From Deltaproteobacteria bacterium (GTDB lineage Bacteria; Myxococcota_A; UBA796; GCA-2862545): a stretch of DNA of 7,340 bases. A program made the position numbers and the translations under genes. The notes beneath the pieces were generated by a model. The model did not search any database, was not told the DNA's origin, and saw only the letters and a program-made list of their open reading frames with translations. Numbering within the stretch: position 1 is the first letter of the stretch; each line of letters starts with the position of its first letter. Where the stretch lies: the NCBI GenBank assembly GCA_019307545.1, contig JAFDJI010000165.1:1-7340 (forward strand). The letters are read 5' to 3'. Of the stretch, positions 1 through 6,133 are shown one piece after another.

Positions 1-2
1 GG

Positions 3-44
3 CGGGAATCGACCCACCGCCAGGAGCAGTACCTGGCCTCCTGA
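3..44 (+). CDS. Possible C-terminal end of an upstream gene (partial)
   Basis: Reading from base 3 gives thirteen codons, R-E-S-T-H-R-Q-E-Q-Y-L-A-S, then TGA at 42-44. Twelve of the thirteen codons end in G or C, the pattern of the confident genes here. The other two plus-strand frames have mixed third positions, and one of them ends in TAG at 73-75. That supports a real gene tail cut by the left edge, but thirteen codons are too few to be sure, and no family can be named. If real, it lies 49 bases upstream of the lipoprotein start on the same strand and could share a transcript with it. Confidence 0.35.
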   Translation, partial: RESTHRQEQYLAS

Positions 45-93
45 ACAACGTGCCACCGACCCTTTCGCTCGATAGGATGTGGCTGGGATAATC

Positions 94-2961
94 ATGGGTC
101 GTTCGTTCACCGTGCTCCTCGTCGCTCTGCTGGTCGGTTTCGGGTGCAACCAGCAAACGGATCCGGCCGACCAAGATGGCGATGGATTCGCGGCAAACGA
201 GGACTGCGACGATACTCGACCCCAGGTGCACCCCGGAGCCCTCGAGGTGTGTGACGGGCTCGACAACGACTGTGACGGCGAGGTGGACGAGGCCGGCGCC
301 CAAGGCGAGGAGGTGTTCTATTCCGACCTCGACGGAGACGGTTTCGGGAACCCCGCCGACCCGGCCACCGGGTGCGCGCCCCCCCCGGGGCACGTGGTCT
401 ACGCAGGTGACTGCGACGATGACAGCCCGGAGGTGTACCCCGGCGCCGCGGAGCACTGCGACGGGATCGACGAGGACTGTGACGGCAGAGTGGACGAGCG
501 GGGGGCCGTGGACGCGCCGGCGTGGTACCGAGACATCGATGGAGACGGCTATGGTGACTCGTCGCGCCCATTCCACATGTGCCTATGCCCCGACGGGTAC
601 GTGGAAGTGGCCGGTGACTGCGACGACCTCGATGCCAACATCCATCCCGAGGCGGACGAGTTGTGCGACGAGGTGGACAACGACTGCGACAACGCCAGCG
701 ACGAAGACGACGCGATCGACGCCCGGGACTGGTATGCCGACGAGGATGGGGACGGCTACGGCGTCCTCCCAGTGCTGGCTCACACGTGCGCAGCGCCGCC
801 CGACCTCGTCGACAACGCCATGGACTGCGCCGACGACGACCCCGACCGCCACCCCGGGGTCCCAGAGCTCGACTGCGCCGACCCGGTGGACCACAATTGC
901 GACGGGTCGGTCGGGTACCAGGACAAGGATTCCGATGGCTACGCGGCCTGCGAGGATTGCGACGATGCGGCCAGCTTGACCAATCCCGGCGCCGTCGAGG
1001 TCTGCGACCGTGCTGACAACGACTGCGACGGCGAGGTGGACGAGGGGCCGCCCCCAACCGCGAAACCCTGGTACCAGGACAGTGACGGTGACGGCGCCGG
1101 CATCGTCGAGGTGTCCGTCCTGGCATGCGACCCTCCGGAAGGATTCGTCGCGGGCGTGGGGGACTGCGACGATGACAACGCCGAGGCCTATCCAGAGAAC
1201 TTCGACATCTGCGACGGGTTGGACAACGACTGCGATGGGGCCGTGGACCAGGACAATGCCGCGCTCCTCTATCCCTGCGACAACCCCCCGCACGACGCCG
1301 AAGCGCGCTGTTTCCGGGCCCAGTGCACCACGGTGTGCCTGGGTGGGTGGGAGGATCTGGACGGTGACCTGCGAGACCCGCTCGGCAACGGCTGCGAAGC
1401 CCAATACGCCGGCCCGACGTTCACCGACGTCACCAGCGAAGCGGGGGTTTCCTACCTGCAATGGGACCGGTTCGCACCGGACGCGTGCGGAATGGAAGTA
1501 TGTGGGATCGAGTATTTCATGGGAGGAGCGGCCGCCGCCGATTACGACGGCGACGGCTGGACCGACCTGTTCGTCACTCGGGTCCACGACACCGACATCC
1601 TGTTCCGAAACCGCGGTGACGGGACCTTCGAGGACGTCTCCCAACAGGTCGGGCTGACCATGAAGCTGCACTCCAGCGGGGCGGCTTGGGGCGACATCGA
1701 CAACGATGGCGACCTCGACCTGTACGTCACGGTCGCCGGGGAGGAGCAGTTCTTCCTGTTCGTGAACGAGGGCGGCACCTTCACCGAGGAGGCCGTTGCG
1801 CGCAACGCACACATGCCGCCCGCTGTGCCGCACTCCGGGTTCTCGGTGACGTTCGGCGACTACGATCGGGATGGCTGGCTGGACATCCACACCAACGAGT
1901 GGCGCTACTACCCTCCAAGCCCCCCAGGAACCGCCAAGACCCGATTGCTGCGGAACCTGGGCGCTGCCGGCCCCGGGCACTTCGAGGATGTCACCGTTTC
2001 GGCCGGGGTAGCCGTCGACCACGTCGCGCCAAATGGCGTCTGGTCATTCACCTCCGCGTTCGTGGACTTCGACCGGGACGGATGGCCCGACCTGGCCATG
2101 TCCGCAGACTATGGCTACAGCCGCCTCTTCTGGAACAACGGCGACGGCACGTTCACCGACGGCACCGTCGCGGCTGGAGTCGGCACCGACAAGAACGGCA
2201 TGGGTACCGGGATCGGCGACTACGACGGCGACGGCTTCGAGGACTGGATCGTGAGCGCGATCTACCACTTCGAAGGAGATTGCATTGGCTGCCCATGGGA
2301 GACCATGGATGGGAACCGTCTGTATCGGAACAACGGGGACCGCACGTTCTCGGACCGCACCGACGAGGCCGGGATCCGGAACGGCTTCTGGGCCTTTGGG
2401 AACGCCCTCTTCGACTACGACAACGACGGCGACCTGGACCTCGTCCAAGTCAACGGGTACAACATCACGCCTGTCTATTTCGAAAGGGACCGGATGCGCT
2501 TCTGGCGGAACGAGGGCGGCTTGTTCACCGACTCCGCCGAAGCGGTGGACCTCTTGCAAGACCGGGAGTCCGGCAAGGCCGTGGTGGTGTGGGACTACGA
2601 CCGGGACGGCGACCTGGACCTGTTCGTGGTCAACAACGAAGCCGAGTCGCGCCTGTACCGGAACGACGGTGGGAACGCGAAGGACTGGCTGCGCGTCAAG
2701 CTGGTCGGCCAGGAGCGGAACCTGCAGGGGATCGGCGCCCGGATCACGGTGCGTGCCACACCGTTCGGGCCCCGGATGGTGCGAGAGATCCGCGCGGGCG
2801 GCCAGTACTGCGCCCAGCACGAGATCGAGGCGCACTTCGGCCTCGGCGAGGGCCGCGGGACGGTGGCCGAGGTGCGGGTGTGGTGGCCGGAAACAGGAGA
2901 GGAGCAGGTCCTCACCAACGTGCCACGCAACCAACTCTTGGTGGTCGAACAGCCCGAGTAG
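94..2961 (+). CDS. Secreted lipoprotein: MopE-type metal-binding repeats, seven VCBS/FG-GAP repeats, ASPIC/UnbV domain
   Basis: Predicted surface or periplasmic lipoprotein of 955 residues. A short hydrophobic signal ends in GFGC with Cys18 as the likely lipidated residue; the lipobox is atypical (Gly rather than Leu at -3). Residues 26-386 hold six MopE-like units, each pairing a DxDGDG loop with an xDCDD stretch and a CDGxDNDCDG motif. Residues 395-435 are a Cys-rich linker ending in NGCE. Seven VCBS/FG-GAP cores of type DYDxDGxxD lie near 483, 534, 589, 658, 709, 774 and 834, about 60 residues apart, as expected for a seven-bladed beta-propeller. Residues 865-955 match ASPIC/UnbV (AGGQY, HFGLG, VRVWWPETG). 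The acidic loops probably bind calcium; copper is bound by MopE of Methylococcus, but that function cannot be transferred on repeats alone. ATG94 is chosen over in-frame GTG79 because GGGA at 85-88 sits five bases upstream of it. An in-frame TAG at 73-75 excludes longer forms. Likely role: adhesion, ligand binding or metal binding at the cell surface. Confidence 0.9.
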   Translation: MGRSFTVLLVALLVGFGCNQQTDPADQDGDGFAANEDCDDTRPQVHPGALEVCDGLDNDCDGEVDEAGAQGEEVFYSDLDGDGFGNPADPATGCAPPPGHVVYAGDCDDDSPEVYPGAAEHCDGIDEDCDGRVDERGAVDAPAWYRDIDGDGYGDSSRPFHMCLCPDGYVEVAGDCDDLDANIHPEADELCDEVDNDCDNASDEDDAIDARDWYADEDGDGYGVLPVLAHTCAAPPDLVDNAMDCADDDPDRHPGVPELDCADPVDHNCDGSVGYQDKDSDGYAACEDCDDAASLTNPGAVEVCDRADNDCDGEVDEGPPPTAKPWYQDSDGDGAGIVEVSVLACDPPEGFVAGVGDCDDDNAEAYPENFDICDGLDNDCDGAVDQDNAALLYPCDNPPHDAEARCFRAQCTTVCLGGWEDLDGDLRDPLGNGCEAQYAGPTFTDVTSEAGVSYLQWDRFAPDACGMEVCGIEYFMGGAAAADYDGDGWTDLFVTRVHDTDILFRNRGDGTFEDVSQQVGLTMKLHSSGAAWGDIDNDGDLDLYVTVAGEEQFFLFVNEGGTFTEEAVARNAHMPPAVPHSGFSVTFGDYDRDGWLDIHTNEWRYYPPSPPGTAKTRLLRNLGAAGPGHFEDVTVSAGVAVDHVAPNGVWSFTSAFVDFDRDGWPDLAMSADYGYSRLFWNNGDGTFTDGTVAAGVGTDKNGMGTGIGDYDGDGFEDWIVSAIYHFEGDCIGCPWETMDGNRLYRNNGDRTFSDRTDEAGIRNGFWAFGNALFDYDNDGDLDLVQVNGYNITPVYFERDRMRFWRNEGGLFTDSAEAVDLLQDRESGKAVVVWDYDRDGDLDLFVVNNEAESRLYRNDGGNAKDWLRVKLVGQERNLQGIGARITVRATPFGPRMVREIRAGGQYCAQHEIEAHFGLGEGRGTVAEVRVWWPETGEEQVLTNVPRNQLLVVEQPE
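169..1251 (+). repeat. Six-unit coding repeat array (MopE-type metal-binding motif)
   Basis: Tandem repeats inside the lipoprotein gene. The DxDGDG starts are spaced 52, 69, 69, 61 and 52 residues apart. Units 1 and 5 are short: they lack the roughly 20-residue segment with an extra Cys between the DxDGDG loop and the DCDD motif. Units 2, 3, 4 and 6 carry it. Units 3 (CDEVDNDCDN) and 4 (CADPVDHNCDG, no VDE ending) are degenerate. At the DNA level, 262-292 and 1015-1045 differ at one base in 31. Confidence 0.85.
1525..2634 (+). repeat. Seven VCBS/FG-GAP-type coding repeats (predicted beta-propeller)
   Basis: The cores DYDGDGWTD, DIDNDGDLD, DYDRDGWLD, DFDRDGWPD, DYDGDGFED, DYDNDGDLD and DYDRDGDLD recur every 51-69 residues. 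Most are followed by a hydrophobic strand, and several by an LFRNxGDGTF-like turn (FRNRGDGTF, FWNNGDGTF, YRNNGDRTF). In known families these calcium-binding loops sit in the blades of integrin-like beta-propellers, and seven repeats fit a closed seven-blade ring. Two cysteine pairs, at residues 465/470 and 730/733, lie in inserts between cores and may form disulphides. The blade count is an inference from the repeats. Confidence 0.8.
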
Positions 2962-2967
2962 CGCTAC
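2958..2967. repeat. 10-bp perfect palindrome across two convergent stop codons
   Basis: GTAGCGCTAC contains the TAG stop of the plus-strand lipoprotein gene (2959-2961) and, on the other strand, the TAG stop of the small lipoprotein gene (2964-2966), separated by CG. It has no loop and no T-tract, so it is not a terminator. Two TAG stops facing each other across CG give eight of the ten palindromic bases automatically. Confidence 0.7.
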
Positions 2968-3593
2968 CAGGGATCTATCTCCACTTCCCCCAAGCCGCGG
3001 CCCTCCCCCACGTACTCCGCGGCACTGGGGTCGGTGCCGTTGGCGACGAGAAGCTCCCAGGGGTCGTCGTTCGACCCGTTGTCGCACATGCGCGCCGAAA
3101 GCTCGAAGACCTCGATCTCGTCGCCGACCTCCAGCAAGACGTCCGATCCGAAGGACAGCACGACGAAGGACCGCTTCCCCCCCAGCGACACGAAGTTCTG
3201 GGTCTCGCACTCGGAGTCGGACGGACCGATGATCAGGGAGGGATCGGTCCACTGGTTCTCCGGCCCGCCGATCTCCGCGTAGGCCACCGTCTCCACCCAG
3301 TATTCCGCCCTTGGCTTGCGGAGCTGCACCGCGTCCACGTCCGCTCCGGGGGTGCCGCCCCCGCTCCCCCCGCCAAGATCGGCGAGTATCGCGTAGCGGA
3401 ACCCACAGTCCCAGGGGCAGGTGTCCGGGTCCTCGCCGTCCGCCGCAAGACACACCGTGTCGCCACAGGGAGGGGGCAGGTCGATCGATCCGCTGTCCTC
3501 TTCGTCGTTGAGGCACGCAAACGCCAACAGGAGCAGTGGGACGAGCACCTCAGCCCACCCCCAGACGGGTGAGGAAGGACGCGACCAGGGCAT
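2964..3593 (-). CDS. Small cysteine-rich putative lipoprotein of unknown function
   Basis: Predicted 209-residue exported lipoprotein. The N-terminus has Arg5 and a hydrophobic run ending LLLLAFAC, giving a likely lipidated Cys27, followed by an acidic stretch (NDEEDSG). Next comes a cysteine knot at residues 43-64 of the form CGDxxC...CPWDCG, similar to the CGDGxC...CPxDCG motif common in deltaproteobacterial surface proteins. A Gly-rich linker (74-80) leads to a C-terminal beta-rich region (about 85-209) with FVSLGG, FVVLSFGSD and DEIEVFEL. This resembles the SLGxGG...DIxVFE pattern of some bacterial surface beta-sandwich domains; that match is from memory and tentative. ATG3593 overlaps the upstream mutase gene by 44 bases and has GGGAGGG at 3597-3603 just upstream. 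An alternative GTG at 3548, one base past the mutase stop, would still leave a hydrophobic signal and the same lipidated Cys but no positive charge. Probably co-transcribed with the mutase. Function unknown. Confidence 0.75.
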   Translation of the reverse strand: MPWSRPSSPVWGWAEVLVPLLLLAFACLNDEEDSGSIDLPPPCGDTVCLAADGEDPDTCPWDCGFRYAILADLGGGSGGGTPGADVDAVQLRKPRAEYWVETVAYAEIGGPENQWTDPSLIIGPSDSECETQNFVSLGGKRSFVVLSFGSDVLLEVGDEIEVFELSARMCDNGSNDDPWELLVANGTDPSAAEYVGEGRGLGEVEIDPW

Positions 3594-5289
3594 CGACCCT
3601 CCCGGACACCCGCTCCTCTACCGCGGTCAGGGATTCGTCCTCCGCCACGTCCTCCCGCACCTCAATGTAGAACTTGATCTTGGGCTCGGTCCCCGAGGGA
3701 CGGGCCAGGATGCGCACATCCGGACCATACTGGAAGTGCAGCACGTTGCTCTTGGGGAGCCCGGCCGGCCGGACGACACCCGAGACCGGGTCACGGTCCT
3801 CCCCCGTGAGCAGATCTCGAACCCGGGTGAGCGGCAACCCACCCATCTCCTGGGGCGGCGCGTTCCGCAGGGTCTCCAGCAACTCGCGGATGCGGAGGGC
3901 CCCCTCGGTGCCGGGCATCACCAGAGACTTCTGGACGGTCCCGTAGTAGCCGAAGTCGCGGTAGAGCTGCTCGAGCTGGTCCAACAGGGTCAGGCCCTGT
4001 TTCTTGCACCAGGCGCACAGGTCCGCCATCAGCAGGGCTGCTGAAATCCCGTCCTTGTCCCGGACCACCGGACCGATCGAGTAGCCAAGCGCCTCCTCGT
4101 AGCCCATCACGAACCGGCCCCCGGCGGCCTCGTGGTCGATGGCGGCGTTCGCGATCCACTTGAAGCCGGTCAGGGTGTCCACGTAGGCCGCCCCGTGCCG
4201 CTCGGCGATGGCGGAGAGCATGGTGGAGGACACCACCGAGGTGGACACCATGCGGCCCTCGTCCTGCGGCCCGTGAGTGAGCAGGTCCGAGGCCAGCAGC
4301 ACTCCGACCTGGTTGCCACTCAGGAGCCGATAGCCTCCGTCGGGGGTGCGCTCCACCACCGCAAGGCGGTCGGCATCTGGATCATTGGCGAGGATCAGGT
4401 CCGCCCGCAGCTCTTGGGCGAGGGCCAGCGCGAGGTCGAGCGCGCCGGGCTCTTCCGGGTTGGGGAAGCTCACCGTGGGGAAGTCGCCGTCCGGCTCGGT
4501 CTGCTCGGGCACCATGTGGAGATCGGTGTGCCCAGCCTCGTACAGCACCTCCTTCACCAGCTTGGCACCCACCCCGTGCAGCGCCGTGTAGACCAGCCGC
4601 ACACCCGTGTCGCGGTGCACCCGGAGCGCGGCCACTTCCGCGCGGTAGGCATCGACGACCTCCCGCGGCACCGCCCGCACCCGCCCGGACGCGTACAGGC
4701 TCGTCAGCGCGGGCACCTCGATGTCCATGGTGGGGCCCAGCGCGTCGATCCGCGCGCTGATCCCGCGATCGTGGGGCGGGATGATCTGCGCGCCGTTCGG
4801 CCAATAGACCTTGTAGCCGTTGTCCTGGCGTGGGTTGTGGCTGGCGGTGACCACCACCCCGCCTGCCGCGTCCAGCCAGGTCACCGCGTGGGAAAGCTGC
4901 GGCGTGGAGCACACCTCCTCGTGGAGGTGCACCGCCAGGCCCCGAGCCGCGAACACCCCCGCCGCATCCTCCGCGAACACGCTGGAGCCGTGGCGCCCGT
5001 CGTAGCCGATCACCACGCCGCGGGTGGTGGCGAGGGGAACCTCGTCCAGGAGGTAGTCGGCCAGCCCTGCGCTCACCCGCCGCACCATGGCCCGGTTCAT
5101 CCGCCGGGGACCCGGCCCGAGGGCGCCGCGTATCCCAGCCGTCCCGAACTCCAGCCGGCCCGCGAAGTGCTCTCGGAGCGTTCTCTCGTCGCCGTGGTCG
5201 ATGAGGACCTGGGCTGCCGCCCGGGAATCGGGATCCGGATCGTCGGCCACCCAAGCCAACGCGGCCTCGAGGATCTCTGCGTCAGTCAT
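3550..5289 (-). CDS. pgcA: Phospho-sugar mutase (alpha-phosphoglucomutase/phosphopentomutase, PgcA/PGM2-type)
   Basis: Cytosolic alpha-D-phosphohexomutase of 579 residues that interconverts sugar 1- and 6-phosphates (most likely glucose; phosphopentoses or mannose are possible). All four family signatures are visible: the phosphoserine loop TASHNP at 148-153 with Ser150 as the phosphorylated residue; the metal loop DPDADR at 303-308 with three Asp ligands for Mg2+; the sugar-specificity loop GYEEALGYSIG at 396-406; and the phosphate-binding loop RPSGTEPK at 530-537. N-terminal EFGTAGIRG (47-55), TLTGFKWI and the PDGDFPTVSFPNPE segment point to the PGM2/PgcA subgroup, whose members run about 560-610 residues, rather than the roughly 450-residue GlmM/AlgC type. 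ATG5289 is chosen over GTG5301 because GGGAG at 5295-5299 lies exactly five bases upstream of it. The gene is intact. It is the first gene of a probable two-gene operon with the small lipoprotein and is divergent from the esterase gene. Confidence 0.95.
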   Translation of the reverse strand: MTDAEILEAALAWVADDPDPDSRAAAQVLIDHGDERTLREHFAGRLEFGTAGIRGALGPGPRRMNRAMVRRVSAGLADYLLDEVPLATTRGVVIGYDGRHGSSVFAEDAAGVFAARGLAVHLHEEVCSTPQLSHAVTWLDAAGGVVVTASHNPRQDNGYKVYWPNGAQIIPPHDRGISARIDALGPTMDIEVPALTSLYASGRVRAVPREVVDAYRAEVAALRVHRDTGVRLVYTALHGVGAKLVKEVLYEAGHTDLHMVPEQTEPDGDFPTVSFPNPEEPGALDLALALAQELRADLILANDPDADRLAVVERTPDGGYRLLSGNQVGVLLASDLLTHGPQDEGRMVSTSVVSSTMLSAIAERHGAAYVDTLTGFKWIANAAIDHEAAGGRFVMGYEEALGYSIGPVVRDKDGISAALLMADLCAWCKKQGLTLLDQLEQLYRDFGYYGTVQKSLVMPGTEGALRIRELLETLRNAPPQEMGGLPLTRVRDLLTGEDRDPVSGVVRPAGLPKSNVLHFQYGPDVRILARPSGTEPKIKFYIEVREDVAEDESLTAVEERVSGRVDALVASFLTRLGVG

Positions 5290-5338
5290 GCCATCTCCCA
5301 CTTCGCGCGAGCCCCATTATGCGGCTAGAGGAGCTGTC
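5290..5338. promoter_or_regulatory. Divergent intergenic spacer, probable promoter region for both operons
   Basis: This 49-bp spacer lies between the mutase start (read leftward) and the esterase start (read rightward), so at least one promoter should lie in or near it. It contains a Shine-Dalgarno for each gene: GGGAG on the minus strand at 5295-5299, and AGAGGAG on the plus strand at 5327-5333. The only AT-rich hexamer is CATTAT at 5315-5320. On the minus strand it reads CATAAT, five of six matches to TATAAT, correctly placed for a short mutase leader. No good -35 box accompanies it in either direction. Promoter elements may extend into either gene. Confidence 0.35.
5327..5333 (+). promoter_or_regulatory. 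Shine-Dalgarno that fixes the esterase start
   Basis: AGAGGAG lies five bases before GTG5339. It decides the start of the esterase gene: the open frame extends upstream to 5087, but that extension lies antisense to the mutase N-terminus and has no hydrolase-like sequence. Confidence 0.7.
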
Positions 5339-6133
5339 GTGCCCATTCGGACCTACCGGTACGCCGAGGAGCGCAGGTGGCTTCGCCCACCGCTCGCCGA
5401 CGTGCACCTCCCCGATCGCCCGGGACCGCACCCGTCGGTGGTGGTGGTCCACGGCGGGGGCTTCCTCGGCGGGTGGCGCCGCATGCGGGCGGTGTGGACC
5501 GTGGTGCAAGCACTCCGCGAGGGCGGGTACGCGGTGATGGCCATGGACTACCGGGTGGTCTTCCGGGGGGGCGGGCTCGACGAGGCGCTGGAGGATCTCC
5601 ACGCGGGGATGGCCTGGTGGCGAGCGCAAGTGGAGACGTTCCAGCTCGACCCGGAGCGGATCTCCCTGGTCGGGCTCTCGGCGGGCGGAGCACTGGTCAC
5701 CCTCGCCGCCCGCACCGAAGTCCCCCTGCATGCGCTCGTGGGCATCTACGGCGTTTATGACTTCACGGACCTGCCCTGGCGCAGTGCCTTCCTGGGGCGG
5801 TTCCTGCTCCGGAGCATGGACCATTCTGTGTGGCGGCAGCGGTCTCCGTGGCGGAACTGCCTGGAGAAGGTCCCGATGCTCCTGCAGCACGGCACCGCGG
5901 ATGGGATCGTGCCGGTACGCCACACGACCCGGCTGGCCAACTTCCGCCGCACGCACGACCTGCCGGTGATCACCGGCTACTACGACGGCGCCGGGCATGC
6001 CTTCTACCGCCATCCAGAGCTTCCGGTGACCCGAAAGGCCCTGGAAGACCTGCTCGACTTCCTCGACGATCCCGATGCCAAGAGGCCCCGCGGAGGAGAA
6101 CCATGGAAGAGAACGTCATCCCTTGGGGGCTGA
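5339..6133 (+). CDS. Alpha/beta-hydrolase fold esterase (HGGGF/GxSxG type)
   Basis: Predicted cytosolic carboxylic-ester hydrolase of 264 residues with no signal peptide. The oxyanion-hole motif HGGGF is at 38-42, as in the hormone-sensitive-lipase-like and BD-FAE/acetyl-esterase families. The nucleophile elbow GLSAG places the catalytic Ser at 114. HGTADGIVPV supplies the acid Asp188, and GAGHAF supplies His220, so the triad is complete and correctly ordered. The substrate is unknown; small acyl esters are the usual guess for this group. The GTG start is preferred over upstream in-frame codons because AGAGGAG stands five bases upstream and the fold begins shortly after it. The last 17 or so residues (from KRPRGG) are basic, low in structure, and partly overlap the start signals of the next gene, so they may be dispensable. 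The stop lies 31 bases inside the MscS gene, suggesting co-transcription and translational coupling. The gene diverges from the mutase. Confidence 0.88.
   Translation: MPIRTYRYAEERRWLRPPLADVHLPDRPGPHPSVVVVHGGGFLGGWRRMRAVWTVVQALREGGYAVMAMDYRVVFRGGGLDEALEDLHAGMAWWRAQVETFQLDPERISLVGLSAGGALVTLAARTEVPLHALVGIYGVYDFTDLPWRSAFLGRFLLRSMDHSVWRQRSPWRNCLEKVPMLLQHGTADGIVPVRHTTRLANFRRTHDLPVITGYYDGAGHAFYRHPELPVTRKALEDLLDFLDDPDAKRPRGGEPWKRTSSLGG
6092..6098 (+). promoter_or_regulatory. Shine-Dalgarno of the mechanosensitive channel gene, inside the esterase gene
   Basis: GGAGGAG sits four bases before ATG6103 and is nearly ideal. It is translated as part of the esterase tail (RGGEP), so ribosomes finishing the esterase pass over it, which is consistent with coupled translation. 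Confidence 0.7.

Noticed and set aside
169..1251. Reading the DxDGDG repeats as cellulosomal dockerins, or the DNA repeats as a CRISPR array
   Set aside because: The units pair DxDGDG with cysteine motifs CDGxDNDCDG, which dockerins lack. Spacing is irregular and in frame, and the DNA repeats are coding and degenerate, unlike CRISPR repeats.
583..2022. 479-codon minus-strand frame opposite the repeat and propeller region
   Set aside because: The product is rich in Val and Ala because Asp GAC codons read GTC on the other strand. It mirrors the repeat array and shows no independent family signature.
2958..2967. GTAGCGCTAC as an intrinsic terminator or operator
   Set aside because: There is no loop and no T-tract, and most of the symmetry follows from two TAG stops facing each other.
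2044..3516. 490-codon minus-strand frame crossing the convergent junction
   Set aside because: It overlaps both lipoprotein genes out of frame and has biased composition. The small lipoprotein frame on the same strand has the signal peptide and cysteine motif.
1686..3572. Long plus-strand open frame of 628 codons in the +1 register of the large lipoprotein gene, continuing antisense through the small lipoprotein gene
   Set aside because: It spans two well-supported genes in the wrong frame. Its product is Arg/Pro/Gly-rich with no domain-like motif, typical of a shadow frame in GC-rich DNA.
4132..5328. 398-codon plus-strand frame antisense to the phospho-sugar mutase
   Set aside because: The mutase has all four active-site motifs in order. 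The antisense product is His/Arg/Gly-rich with no recognisable motif.
5087..5338. N-terminal extension of the esterase to an upstream start at 5087
   Set aside because: The extension lies antisense to the mutase N-terminus, is Ser/Arg/Pro-rich, and precedes a strong Shine-Dalgarno at 5327-5333 that points to GTG5339.
5325..5345. Possible sigma-54 promoter on the minus strand (GGGCACG near 5339-5345)
   Set aside because: The required TTGCW-type -12 element is absent at the correct spacing.
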